The translations under genes were made by a program, and so were the position numbers. A stretch of 64,000 nucleotides of DNA from Desulfovibrio porci (GTDB lineage Bacteria; Desulfobacterota; Desulfovibrionia; Desulfovibrionales; Desulfovibrionaceae). The stretch is from positions 43,457-107,456 of the forward strand of contig NZ_VUMH01000012.1 in NCBI RefSeq assembly GCF_009696265.1, read 5' to 3'. Below are positions 9,044-17,823 of this stretch, in pieces. The first letter of the stretch is position 1; the number at the start of each line of letters is the position of its first letter. The notes beneath the pieces were generated by a model that saw only the letters and a program-made list of their open reading frames with translations, made no database searches and was not told where the DNA came from.

Positions 9044-10897
9044 TCAGCGCTTTTTGGCTTTAAAGGCCGTGGGAGCGATCTGCAGGCAGACCATGCAGCC
9101 GGAACACAGGGTTTCATCCACGGCCAGGTTATCGCCCTGGCGGTAAAAGGCCGGACAGGCCAGCTGTTCCAGACAGCGCAGGGCTTCCGCGCCCTGCTGC
9201 GCCACTTCGGCCACCTGCGGCTGGGCTTTTTTGAGGCGGCGGCGGGCGTAGAGCACGCACGGCTCCTCGGCGATGAGCACCCGCACGCCGGGTTTGCCTT
9301 TCATTTCTTCCAGGGCCTTGGTCACGGCCTTAAGGTTGAAGGCCCGCACCTTGGCGCACTCGGTCACGCCCAGGCCGCGCACCACGGCTTCCATATCCAT
9401 GTGCGCGCTCATGTCGCCCAGCATTTCCTGCAGCATGCCGGGATTGGGCTGATGGCCGGTCATGGCCGTGGTGCCGTTGTCCAGGATCACAAGGAGCAGG
9501 TCGTGGTGGTTGAAGACCGCGTTGGCCAGGCCGGTCATGCCGGAATGGAAAAAGGTGGAGTCGCCGATAAAGCCCACCACCGGCTTGCCCGAAGCCCGCG
9601 CGAAACCGCTGCCCGCCGAAACGGACGAGCCCATGCAGACCAGGAAGTCCGCGGTGCGCAGGGGCGGCAGCAGGCCCAGAGTGTAGCAGCCGATGTCGCT
9701 GGAATAGACGGCGTCGTCCCCGAAGACCTGACGCACGGCGTAGTATACGGCACGGTGCGAACAGCCGGGGCAAAGGTTCGGCGGGCGGCCCGGCAGATCC
9801 GTTTCCACGGGCCGCGCGGACTTGGCCGGGCAGGGACAATCCAGCCAGGCGGCCAGGCGGCGCAGCACCAGGGTGGTGGAGTATTCGCCCCGGCCGCTGA
9901 GCGTTTCGTCCTTGCCCTCAATGCGCACGTTCAGGCCGCGTAGCTGGGCCAGGGCGCGCACGCTCTGCTCCAGCAGATCCGCGCCTTCCTCCAGCACCAG
10001 CACGCGGTCGCATTTCTGAAGAAACGCGCCGATCAGGTCGTTGGGCAGCGGCCAGGTCATGCCCAGCTCCAGCACGCGCACACGGTCTTCCCAGCCGCCG
10101 CTGGCCAGGGCGTCGGCCAGATAGTTGCGGGCCACGCCGCTGGCGATGACGCCCAGACGGGTCTGGCCGCCGGAGGGCTCGCGCTCCACGTTGAAGCGGC
10201 TGCCCTCGGCGATCTGGCGGGCCTTTTCCATATTGGCGTCCAGAGCCGCATGACGGCGGAGGGCCACGGCGGGCACCGGCACGAAACGGCCGGGGTCGCG
10301 CTTGAACTCCACCTTGGGCTGGGGCGCGGGCAGATCGTCAAAATCCACCGGGCCGCGCATGTGGCTCACGCGGGTGGTGGTGCGCAGCATGACCGGCTGC
10401 TGCAGCTCGCGGGCCAGACGGAAGGCTTCGCGGGTCATTTCCTTGGCTTCCTGCGCCGAAACGGGCTCGAAACAGGGCAGGGAAGCGAAACGGGCGTAAT
10501 GGCGGTTGTCCTGCTCGTTCTGGCTGGAATGGCAGCCGGGGTCGTCGGCGGTGAGCACCACCAGACCGCCGGGCAGACCGATGTACACCGAGGTGAACAG
10601 GGGGTCGGCGGCCACGTTGAGCCCCACATGCTTCATGGCAACCAGGCTCATGGCCCCGCCCAGAGCCCCGCCGGCGGCCACTTCCATGGCCACCTTCTCG
10701 TTGATGGAGTATTCCAGCCGGTAGCGGCCCTCCCCGCCCAGGCGGAGGAAGGTATCAGCCACTTCCGAGGACGGCGTGCCCGGATAACAGGAAACCATAT
10801 GCACGCCCGCTTCCAGAGCGCCGCGCACGATGGCTTCATTACCCAATAACAGGTGGCGCTCCCCGCGGGCGCCGCGCAACAGCGGATCGTTGCTCAT
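9044..10897 (-). CDS. iorA: Indolepyruvate:ferredoxin oxidoreductase, alpha subunit
   Basis: A 617-residue subunit carrying the pyrimidine- and TPP-binding domains. The N-terminal PYR-type block SCYPGTPSSEVADT is near residues 35-48, and the TPP/Mg region includes LCPGCSHRAVYYAV and DIGCYTLGL. Translation starts at ATG 10897 (MSNDPLL), which has GGAGGAAG upstream; the longer frame to 10981 does not. The C-terminal ferredoxin region is cysteine-poor: the last 45 residues show only RCLEQLAC and LCSGCMVCLQIAP, where archaeal IorA has two full 4Fe-4S motifs. Either one cluster is missing or the ligands differ in this lineage. Followed by iorB. Confidence 0.92.
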   Translation of the reverse strand: MSNDPLLRGARGERHLLLGNEAIVRGALEAGVHMVSCYPGTPSSEVADTFLRLGGEGRYRLEYSINEKVAMEVAAGGALGGAMSLVAMKHVGLNVAADPLFTSVYIGLPGGLVVLTADDPGCHSSQNEQDNRHYARFASLPCFEPVSAQEAKEMTREAFRLARELQQPVMLRTTTRVSHMRGPVDFDDLPAPQPKVEFKRDPGRFVPVPAVALRRHAALDANMEKARQIAEGSRFNVEREPSGGQTRLGVIASGVARNYLADALASGGWEDRVRVLELGMTWPLPNDLIGAFLQKCDRVLVLEEGADLLEQSVRALAQLRGLNVRIEGKDETLSGRGEYSTTLVLRRLAAWLDCPCPAKSARPVETDLPGRPPNLCPGCSHRAVYYAVRQVFGDDAVYSSDIGCYTLGLLPPLRTADFLVCMGSSVSAGSGFARASGKPVVGFIGDSTFFHSGMTGLANAVFNHHDLLLVILDNGTTAMTGHQPNPGMLQEMLGDMSAHMDMEAVVRGLGVTECAKVRAFNLKAVTKALEEMKGKPGVRVLIAEEPCVLYARRRLKKAQPQVAEVAQQGAEALRCLEQLACPAFYRQGDNLAVDETLCSGCMVCLQIAPTAFKAKKR

Positions 10898-10991
10898 ACT
10901 TCCTCCAGACCCGGCGCGCACCGCGCGGGCCGCATATGAATAAAACCAAGCCGGGCGTCCGGTCCGGCAAACGCCGGACACGTCCGGCCTG

Positions 10992-11024
10992 ACAAAACGC
11001 TGCGGCGTTTTGCGCCGCAGCGTT
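10992..11024 (-). terminator. Terminator of the YfgM-like gene
   Basis: On the minus strand, arms AACGCTGCGGCG and CGCCGCAGCGTT (perfect, 12 bp) flank CAAAA and are followed by TTTGTC. Confidence 0.75.
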
Positions 11025-11032
11025 ACGTTGTG

Positions 11033-11764
11033 CTACTTTTGCGCCGCCGTATCCTGCGCCGGTTTTCCGGACGCCGCGTTGTCCTGCGCGCCCCCGGCGG
11101 GAGCCAGCGCCTCGGCCCGGACACGGTAATAGTCTCCGTCAAGGCCTTTCACTTCCTGCGCCAGCGCCTGATAGGTCCTGGCCGCCAGATCCTTCTGCCC
11201 CGCCTTGACGGCGGCTTCGGCCAGCATCTGGCGGAACTGGACGGAACGGTTCTCAACCGGCAGGCGCGGCTCCAGGCCCTGCAAGAGAGTCAGGGCCTCG
11301 GCGTTTTTGCCCGCCTTGAGCAGACTTCCGGCCTCGCCCAAGGCGGCGGTCAGGCCCAGCGCGCCGTCGGCGTCCAGTTTGGCGACTTTGGCGTAAGCGT
11401 CGGCGGCGGCAGCGTCGTCTCCGCTCTGCAGGGCGCTTTGGGCCAGGGCCAGCAACACGGAAAGACGCACGTCGGACGGCGCCTTGTCGGCCAGCGCGGC
11501 CAGCGCCTTGACGCGCTCCGGCCCCTGCATGGTCAGGCCGATGCGCGCCAGTTCCTGCCGGGCCTCGTCATTCTTGCCGCCGCTGTACCAGTGCCAGAGG
11601 CCCGTACCGGCCAGGACCAGCAGAAAAATGATCACCACGCCGGCGATAAGGCCCGCATGACGCAGCATGAACTGAAGAAGCGGAGCACTTTCGGAAGCGA
11701 CTTCGGCCTGCAGGTCACGGAACAGGGGGGAAGCTTCCTCGCCTTGATTCTTTTGCGGATTCAT
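11033..11764 (-). CDS. YfgM-like membrane-anchored TPR protein
   Basis: A 243-residue protein with a cytoplasmic N-terminus, one membrane helix (about residues 36-58, AGLIAGVVIIFLLVLAGTGLW) and a periplasmic helical region of TPR-like repeats (about 65-220), ending in a low-complexity Gln/Ala tail. This layout matches the YfgM/TPR_21 family, in which YfgM works with the SecYEG-associated chaperone PpiD. It is divergent from proA, with about 150 bp between the two starts, and has its own terminator. The family assignment is by architecture; sequence motifs are weak. Confidence 0.68.
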   Translation of the reverse strand: MNPQKNQGEEASPLFRDLQAEVASESAPLLQFMLRHAGLIAGVVIIFLLVLAGTGLWHWYSGGKNDEARQELARIGLTMQGPERVKALAALADKAPSDVRLSVLLALAQSALQSGDDAAAADAYAKVAKLDADGALGLTAALGEAGSLLKAGKNAEALTLLQGLEPRLPVENRSVQFRQMLAEAAVKAGQKDLAARTYQALAQEVKGLDGDYYRVRAEALAPAGGAQDNAASGKPAQDTAAQK

Positions 11765-11918
11765 GTATCAAAAACTCCTTAGGGAGACAGAACTGCCCAA
11801 AGCCGGAAGCCCGCGGCGCGGGCCGGCTGTTCCTGACGGGATTATTTACATAGGCCAAAGCCCGTCCCCCTGTCAAAATAAATATCCCCGCCGCTCGCGG
11901 CGGCGCAAAGGAGCAGCC

Positions 11919-13178
11919 ATGACCCCAGCGGAAGAAATGGAACGCCTGGCGGCGCGGGCCCGTGACGCGGCGCGGGCCATGAGCCGGACCACCGCCGAGG
12001 CCAAGACGCGAGCCCTGACCGGGCTGGCCGATCTGCTGGCCGCGCGTGAAGAGGACGTTCTGGCCGCCAACCGCAAGGATCTGGATGCGGCCCGCGCCGC
12101 CGGGCTGGACGCCCCGCGCCTGGACCGCCTGACCCTGACCCCGGCCGTCATGGCCGAAATGCGCGCCGCCTGCCTGCACGTGGCCCGGCTGCCCGATCCC
12201 GTGGGCGCCACGGAGAGCCAGTGGCAGCGGCCCAACGGCCTGCTGGTGGGCCGTATGCGCGTTCCGCTCGGGGTCATCGCCATGATTTACGAGGCCAGGC
12301 CCAATGTGACCATTGACGCGGCCATCCTCTGCATCAAGGCGGGCAACGCGGTGATTCTGCGCGGCGGCAGCGAGGCCCTGCATTCCAACACGGCCCTGGC
12401 CGGTCTGCTGCAAGAGGCCCTGGCCGACGCGGGCCTGCCCCCACAGGCCGCGCAACTGGTGGGGATTACGGACCACGCGGCGGTGACCGCGCTGTGCAAG
12501 CTGGACCAGTATATTGACGTGATCATCCCGCGCGGCGGCGAGGGCCTGGTGCGCGCCGTCACCGAAGCGGCCACCATGCCGGTGCTCAAGCACTTCAAAG
12601 GCGTCTGCCACGCCTTCATCGACGCGGACGCGGATCTGGATCAGGCCCTGGACATCGTCTTCAACGCCAAGGTCCAGCGGCCCGGCGTGTGCAACGCCCT
12701 GGAATGCCTGCTGGTGCACCGGGACGCGGCGGCGCGCTTTCTGCCGCTGGCGGCCGCGAAACTGGGCGAGGCCGGGGTGGAATTCCGCGCCTGTCCGGCT
12801 TCCCTGCCCCTGCTCGGTCCCAACGCCGTGCCCCAGCGGCCCGAAGATCTCGGGCAGGAATTCCACGCCCTGGTCCTGGCCGTGCGCGTGGTGGACGATC
12901 TGGACGCGGCCCTGGACCACATCGCCCGCTACGGCTCCAACCACACCGAAATCATCTGCACCCGCGACTACGGCCGCGCCATGCGCTTTCTGCGTGAGGC
13001 CGACGCCTCCATGGTGGCGGTCAACGCCTCCAGCCGCTTCAATGACGGCGGACAGCTGGGCCTGGGCGCGGAAATCGGCATTTCCACCTCCAAGCTGCAC
13101 GCATACGGCCCCATGGGCGTACAGGAGCTGACCACCACCAAGTTCGTGGTTCTGGGGCAGGGACAGGTGCGGCAATAA
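11919..13178 (+). CDS. proA: Gamma-glutamyl phosphate reductase
   Basis: A 419-residue NADPH-dependent enzyme that reduces L-glutamyl 5-phosphate to glutamate semialdehyde in proline synthesis. The aldehyde-dehydrogenase-type catalytic cysteine is in RPGVCNALECLLVH. Other family blocks include VPLGVIAMIYEARPNVT and AILRGGSEALHSN-type segments, and GLGAEIGISTSKLHAYGPMG near the C-terminus. ATG 11919 has AAAGGAG upstream; the frame is open further but lacks family similarity there. The stop is immediately followed by the nadD ATG (TAAATG), so the genes are cotranscribed. Confidence 0.96.
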   Translation: MTPAEEMERLAARARDAARAMSRTTAEAKTRALTGLADLLAAREEDVLAANRKDLDAARAAGLDAPRLDRLTLTPAVMAEMRAACLHVARLPDPVGATESQWQRPNGLLVGRMRVPLGVIAMIYEARPNVTIDAAILCIKAGNAVILRGGSEALHSNTALAGLLQEALADAGLPPQAAQLVGITDHAAVTALCKLDQYIDVIIPRGGEGLVRAVTEAATMPVLKHFKGVCHAFIDADADLDQALDIVFNAKVQRPGVCNALECLLVHRDAAARFLPLAAAKLGEAGVEFRACPASLPLLGPNAVPQRPEDLGQEFHALVLAVRVVDDLDAALDHIARYGSNHTEIICTRDYGRAMRFLREADASMVAVNASSRFNDGGQLGLGAEIGISTSKLHAYGPMGVQELTTTKFVVLGQGQVRQ

Positions 13179-13883
13179 ATGACGGCGAGCAACGGACAGC
13201 GGCCGGGCCGGGCCATTCTGGGCGGCAGTTTCAACCCGCCGCACGTGGGACATCTGCGTCTGGCCGTGGAAGCGCGCGAAGCGCTGGGCCATCTGGTGCA
13301 GGGTGTGGATCTGGTGCCCTGCGCCCAGCCGCCGCACAAAAAAACCGGCAACCTGCTGCCGTTTGAACTGCGCGCCGCCATGTTGGAAGCGGCCCTTGCT
13401 CCTCTGCCCCAACTGCGCTGCAACCGTCTGGAAGCCCTGCGGGACGGCCCCTCCTACACCTGGGATACGCTGCGGGCCTACCACGCGGCGGAACCGGGCA
13501 CGGATTTTTATTTTCTGCTGGGCAGCCCGGATTTCGCCCTGCTGCCCACGTGGCAGCGTGGCCTGGAACTGCCCCGGCTCTGCCATTTCGTGGTGGTCCC
13601 GCGCGGCGACCTCACCCCTGATGAGTTCATGGACATGACCCGCGCCCTCTGGCCCACGGCCAGCGAGCACCCGTCCGCCCTGCCCGGCGGCGTCTGCATG
13701 GCCCTGCCCGGGGGCGGGCTGGCGTATTTTCTGCCGCTGCCCTGGCTGGCCGTGAGCGCCTCGCGCATCCGCGAACTCTGGCTGGCCGGGCGCAGTGTGG
13801 ACTATCTGGTGCCCGAAGCCGCCCTGAATCTGCTGCGGACGCACCGGCAGGCCATTGCGGCGCACTGGCGGGAGGCGCAGTAA
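13179..13883 (+). CDS. nadD: Nicotinate-nucleotide adenylyltransferase
   Basis: A 234-residue nucleotidyltransferase that adenylates nicotinate mononucleotide in NAD synthesis. The N-terminal motif GGSFNPPHVGHLRLA contains the (H/T)xGH signature (HVGH), and the SASRIRE block near residue 195 is the ISSTxxR-type ATP-binding motif. It starts directly after the proA stop, with no spacer, so initiation depends on coupling. A TPR gene follows 2 nt later. Pairing of proA with nadD is common in bacteria. Confidence 0.93.
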   Translation: MTASNGQRPGRAILGGSFNPPHVGHLRLAVEAREALGHLVQGVDLVPCAQPPHKKTGNLLPFELRAAMLEAALAPLPQLRCNRLEALRDGPSYTWDTLRAYHAAEPGTDFYFLLGSPDFALLPTWQRGLELPRLCHFVVVPRGDLTPDEFMDMTRALWPTASEHPSALPGGVCMALPGGGLAYFLPLPWLAVSASRIRELWLAGRSVDYLVPEAALNLLRTHRQAIAAHWREAQ

Positions 13884-13885
13884 GC

Positions 13886-14704
13886 ATGCTTGCCACCGCG
13901 CCCAAGGAATTGCGTGAAAACATCGCCCGCGCCATCGGTTATCTGCGCCGCGGCGAGGTGGAGCGCGCCCTGACCTGCATGAGCGCGGCCCTGCGCCAAT
14001 ACGCGGGCCTGCGGCTGCTGCGCGCGGCCAGGGCGGGCCTGGACATCCAGATCAACGAATTTCTGAGTTCCCTGGTCCACCACCAAAGCATGCAGCCCCT
14101 GCTCGATCCGGGCCACAGCGGCAAACCGCGCGCCATTCCCTATCAGCAGGGCAAGGAAAACGCCCTGGCCACCGTGCTGGACGGTCTGGCCAAAATTCTG
14201 CGGGACGAGGCGGAAGAGTCCATCCGACGGGAGGCCGAGGCGCGCCTGGAACGCAAAAAAACGCTGATCCAGACCGGCGTGCAATTGATGCGCGAAGGGC
14301 AGGCCGCCAAGGGCCGCGCCTTTCTGAAACGCGTGGCCGATGAATTCAGCGACGAGGAAGGCATCCGCATCCAGTTGGGCCAGATCTTCGCCGCCGCCGG
14401 ACAATACGCGGAAGCCGCCGAAATGTATGAGGAAGCCATGCTTTCCCAGCCCCGCGAGGCGGCGGCCTATACCGGGGCGGTGACGGCGTGGCTGAAACTG
14501 CGGGAATTTGAAAAGGCCGAAAACGTCTACAAGGCCATTCTGCGCACCTTCGGCGGGCACCCTTCCACTTTCGGCAAAATGGCCAAAATGTATCTGGAAT
14601 GGCGCCAGCGCGGCCAGGCCGAGGATATGGCCCTGCGCGCCCTGCAGGCCGATCCGCAGCAGACCGACGCTCTGGAGGTCATGGCTGTGCTGGATAAAAA
14701 ATAG
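13886..14704 (+). CDS. TPR protein of unknown function
   Basis: A 272-residue protein that is almost entirely helical, with TPR-like repeats in the C-terminal half (about residues 155-265, for example IRIQLGQIFAAAGQYAEAAEMYEEAML). The N-terminal half is charged and helical, with EESIRREAEARLERKKT near residues 112-128. It starts behind GGGAGG, 2 nt after nadD, so it is the last gene of proA-nadD-TPR. Its stop codon TAG lies inside the 10-bp direct repeat that flanks the hydrogenase island, so the insertion happened exactly at the end of this gene without altering the protein. Function unknown. Confidence 0.78.
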   Translation: MLATAPKELRENIARAIGYLRRGEVERALTCMSAALRQYAGLRLLRAARAGLDIQINEFLSSLVHHQSMQPLLDPGHSGKPRAIPYQQGKENALATVLDGLAKILRDEAEESIRREAEARLERKKTLIQTGVQLMREGQAAKGRAFLKRVADEFSDEEGIRIQLGQIFAAAGQYAEAAEMYEEAMLSQPREAAAYTGAVTAWLKLREFEKAENVYKAILRTFGGHPSTFGKMAKMYLEWRQRGQAEDMALRALQADPQQTDALEVMAVLDKK

Positions 14705-14729
14705 CCGCCCCCAGGGCAGACGCATCTAA
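14702..14729 (+). repeat. Left boundary of hydrogenase island: 10-bp direct repeat plus 18-bp terminal inverted repeat
   Basis: TAGCCGCCCC (14702-14711) directly abuts CAGGGCAGACGCATCTAA (14712-14729). The same two elements occur at 22546-22573, with the 18-mer inverted and the 10-mer direct. That is the signature of a transposon end with a target-site duplication. Confidence 0.88.
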
Positions 14730-15183
14730 TTTCAATTTTGCCAGTCTGTTATTTGTCGTGATTATCCGTCAAAACCAGCCTTTCCGGCGCTGGCGGCGTC
14801 ATCTGGCGCTTTTTTGCTGCTCACGTACTTGAGTACATCTCTGCTCTCGATGCCCGTAAGCTCACTACGCTCGCCAACGGGCACGGCCCTTTGGGCCGCC
14901 TTCCGGGCGGTTTCCGCGCAAAAAGCGCCATTTTCCTTGCCCGCGCCGAAAAATCTTGCTTCAGCCGTTGCGACGCAGGAGCTTTAGCCGTAGGCGAACC
15001 TGTGAGCCGTACGGATAAAGACAGCACTGCCAGCTACGGCTGAAGACAGCAATGAGTTACACGAAATTGTGTCCAGGGAAGTCACTGTCGCTATCCGTAG
15101 CGATGCTGTCTTGTTCCGTAACACGGCTTCGCCGTGAACGGCTCAAGCAAGCCGCTGGCGCGGCAACGGCTAGCGCATTTTTT

Positions 15184-15260
15184 AGGATCCTCCCGGCACC
15201 AGCCATCCGCCTGCGCTTCGCTCCGGCGGAGCAAAGGTGGCTTTGCCCCTTTTTGTCCGC
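15184..15260 (+). repeat. Intergenic repeat A, copy 2
   Basis: Inverted relative to 2171-2246. The blocks CACCAGCC, TCCGCCTGCGC, CGCTCCGGCGGAGCAAAGG and GGCTTTGCCC are shared. This copy lies inside the transposon-like unit next to the IS481 remnant. Confidence 0.75.
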
Positions 15261-15276
15261 TGCTGATCTATTTAGA

Positions 15277-15480
15277 TGTAATGTTTCAATAGGTTGTTCA
15301 CCCTCCCTCAAATCGGTAGAACTGGAGTTGCCACACAACAGCAAACCGACCGAGGGAGAAGGTGAATAGCCATAAGAATGCCAAGCTGACGGCCAGAGGT
15401 CGAGAAGAAATGATCCGGCGGATGGCTCCGCCCCTGCGCGATAGCGGCGGGTTTTAGGGTAATTCTGCGAAGTGCCAGGG
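15277..15480 (+). pseudogene. IS481-family insertion sequence remnant, left copy
   Basis: The IS end begins TGTAATGTTTCAATAGG. After a GGGAGAAG ribosome site a GTG at 15362 opens a frame reading NSHKNAKLTARGREEMIRRM, the typical IS481 transposase N-terminus. The frame stops after 32 codons, and homology to the right copy fades near 15480. The same sequence occurs inverted at 21925-22522 and can be aligned base by base. It is a dead fragment. Confidence 0.8.
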
Positions 15481-15749
15481 AAAAAGAATATCTTGTACGA
15501 ATGACGGGTGATCTGGCCGCCCTGCTGCGGGAGTCCAGAACTCCGGGATAGAGTATTTCAAGGCGAATCTGTCCTACTGGTGCCCCCCATGACAGGCCGG
15601 TAATTTTTCCGGCCCGTTACGGGCGGCGGCGAAGTAAGTGAGAAAATTGTGACACGTAATTGACAAAAATAACACGACCTGCTACTTCTTTTTGCACCGC
15701 GCCCATTTTTGCGAATTGTTTCCGGGGCAAATTTTTTTTTGGACTTTGA

Positions 15750-15776
15750 GTGTTACATTTTTAAAAAATGTAACAC
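15750..15776. promoter_or_regulatory. Perfect 27-bp palindrome, candidate operator
   Basis: Arms GTGTTACATTTTT and AAAAATGTAACAC (13 bp each, perfect) around one central base. It lies 368 bp upstream of hydG. Such long symmetric GTTAC/GTAAC sites resemble binding sites of dimeric regulators; the regulator is not identifiable from sequence. Confidence 0.55.
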
Positions 15777-16018
15777 ATCACCGATTCCCGTTGCGTGCTT
15801 TTGGTCCGAATGCGTAACGCACTGTTTTTACGAGGTTCATTCTCTGTCCGCCTGACGTATTTCGGGTGCGGAGTATCTTCAAACAGAGTTGGCCGTCGCA
15901 CGACATACATCTGACGCGGGCAAAGAGCGGAAGGACAATTCAGGCGCAGCGCGGCGGCATGGAAAAATGACTGTGCGTCGGAGCGGGCGCTTGGGAGCGC
16001 ACGGGGCGGTGTCGACGC

Positions 16019-16051
16019 TTGGTAACACGATTTTTAAAAAGATATTACCAA
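16019..16051. promoter_or_regulatory. Second palindrome upstream of hydG, candidate operator
   Basis: A 33-bp imperfect palindrome with ends TTGGTAA and TTACCAA around a TTTTTAAAAA core. Its layout resembles the 15750-15776 site (GTAAC-type arms around a T5A5 core). It ends 92 bp before the hydG start codon. Confidence 0.5.
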
Positions 16052-16143
16052 ACAGTGACAAGCCGCGCGTTTACGGACGGAGGCTTGCCCTGAAAACCAA
16101 TAACCAGCGGTTTGGCGACCGCTGCCAGCATGAGGATGCCATC

Positions 16144-17546
16144 ATGGAAAATAGCGCGGACACCAAGGCGACCTGGCTGGACGGGAACAAGATAGAGCGG
16201 GTGCTCGAAAGCTGTAGCCGCGAGGACGCGGCGCGCGTGCGTGACGTCCTTGCCAAGGCCGGGGAGTTGAAGGGGCTTTCCCTCTCGGACGTGGCCGTGC
16301 TGATGGGTGTTTCCTCACCGGAACTGACGGCGGAGCTGTATCACACGGCCAAGGCGGCCAAGGAAGAAATCTACGGCAACCGCATTGTATTGTTCGCCCC
16401 GCTGTACATCTCCAACCTCTGCTCCAACGAATGCCTGTACTGCGCCTTCCGCAAATCCAATACGCAAGTGACCCGCCGCGCCCTGAGCCGGGACGAAATC
16501 ATCGAAGAAACCAAAATCATTCTCCGCCAGGGGCACAAACGCGTCCTGATGGTGGCGGGCGAGGCCTATCCCGGCGGCGGCATTGACTATGTGCTGGATT
16601 CCATTGACGCCATTTATGAAGCGCGTGAGGGCGGCAGCAACATCCGCCGGGTCAACGTCAACTTGGCTCCCCTTTCGGTGGAGGATTTCCGCCGCCTCCA
16701 GGAGCGGCATATCGGAACGTTCCAGCTTTTTCAGGAAACCTACCACCGTCCCACCTATGAAAAAGTGCATCTGTCCGGTCCCAAGCGTGACCTGGACTGG
16801 CGGGCGTCATCCTTTGACCGCGCCATGCTGGCCGGGATCGACGACGTGGGCATGGGGCTGCTCTACGGCCTTTACGACTGGCGCTACGAAACCCTGGCGC
16901 TGATGATGCATATCGCCCACCTGGAAGAACGCTTCGGCGTGGGCTGCCACACCATCAGCGTGCCGCGCATTGAACCCGCCATCGGTTCCGATCTGGCTTC
17001 CCGGCCGCCGTATGCCGTCAGCGACGAAAACTTCCTGAAACTGGTTGCTATCTTGCGTCTTGCTGTCCCGTACACGGGCCTGATCATGTCCACCCGCGAA
17101 AATGCCGCCATCCGCGCCTTCACGCTTGAACTCGGAGTATCGCAGATTTCGGCGGGCAGCCGGACGAACCCCGGCGGGTACAAGGAGGACAGCCGGTTCG
17201 AGGCCGCCCAGTTCCAGCTCGGTGATCACAGAAGTCTGGCCGAAGTGGTGAAGGATCTCGGCGACCACGGTTTCATCCCGTCGTTCTGCACGGGATGTTA
17301 CCGTCTGGGCGCACGGGCAAGGATTTCATGGACCTCGCCAAACCAGGTCTCATCAAGGCCAAATGCGCGCCCAACGCGCTTTCCACCTTTGAGGAATACC
17401 TGCTGGACTACGCCGACGAGAACGCGCGCCTGGCGGGCGAAGGGGCCATCGCCGCCTCGCTGGACGGCATGGAGGCACGCACCCGTCGCGTCTCGGAAAG
17501 TCTTCTTTCCAAGGTGCGCGCCGGTCAGCGGGACGTTTACTGCTAG
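16144..17546 (+). pseudogene. hydG: [FeFe]-hydrogenase H-cluster maturase HydG, frameshifted
   Basis: HydG is a radical SAM enzyme that cleaves tyrosine to make the CO and CN ligands of the H-cluster. The radical SAM motif CSNECLYC is at residues 93-100 counted from ATG 16144 (GAGGA upstream). The protein matches the family up to FCTGCYRLG near residue 389. There a single base is missing (about 17308-17311: GGCGCACG where GGCCGCACG is expected) and the frame changes. The correct C-terminus continues in another frame to 17546 (RTGKDFMDLAKPGLIKAKC onward). The shift removes the third cysteine of the auxiliary CX2CX22C cluster site, which is essential for CO/CN chemistry. It could also be a sequencing error. 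Confidence 0.85.
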
Positions 17547-17663
17547 TATCCTGTAACGCATAAAGTTACGGGATACTGGCCGCCGGACGAAAGTCCGGCG
17601 TGCCGCCGAAGGCGGCGTGAGTGAGCCGAAAACAACGTTTTTCGGCGAAGCGATCCTCACACA

Positions 17664-17803
17664 GAAGCAGATTCGCTTTGAAATGTTGCCATTTCAAAGC
17701 TGACATTCTGGGAAAAAACGTTGTTTTTCCCAGAATCAACGCCGCTTCGCGGCGCGCAGCGTTGTGCGCCGCGACAGAACATTTCAAAGTTAAAATGCTC
17801 TAG
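17664..17803. repeat. Intergenic repeat B, copy 2, with stem-loop
   Basis: It fills most of the 277-bp gap between hydG and hydE and shares its ends with 2247-2397 (CTTTGAAATG, CATTTCAAAG, TTTCAAAGTTAAAA, GCTCTA). Its core holds a perfect stem-loop at 17705-17736 (ATTCTGGGAAAAA and TTTTTCCCAGAAT). The hairpin sits in an intercistronic position, so it may affect hydG-hydE transcript stability. No coding potential. Confidence 0.65.
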
Positions 17804-17823
17804 TCGCGCCACCGGGAAGACCC

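Larger units (their letters stand above)
15481..16143. other. Non-coding region upstream of hydG
   Basis: No gene is supported here. An upstream in-frame extension of hydG from 15889 has no family similarity. The region is partly AT-rich (15630-15790) and holds two long palindromes, listed separately, that share a TTTTTAAAAA-type core, plus a TTGACA hexamer at 15660 without a convincing -10 partner. It is the likely regulatory region of the hydrogenase gene set. Confidence 0.5.

Noticed and set aside
14730..15183. Possible gene or transposase remnant at the left of the hydrogenase island
   Set aside because: Only short frames and short palindromes are present; I could not align any frame with a known transposase.
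15889..16143. N-terminal extension of hydG from 15889
   Set aside because: The extension has no similarity to HydG, spans a palindromic regulatory region, and ATG 16144 has a good ribosome site.
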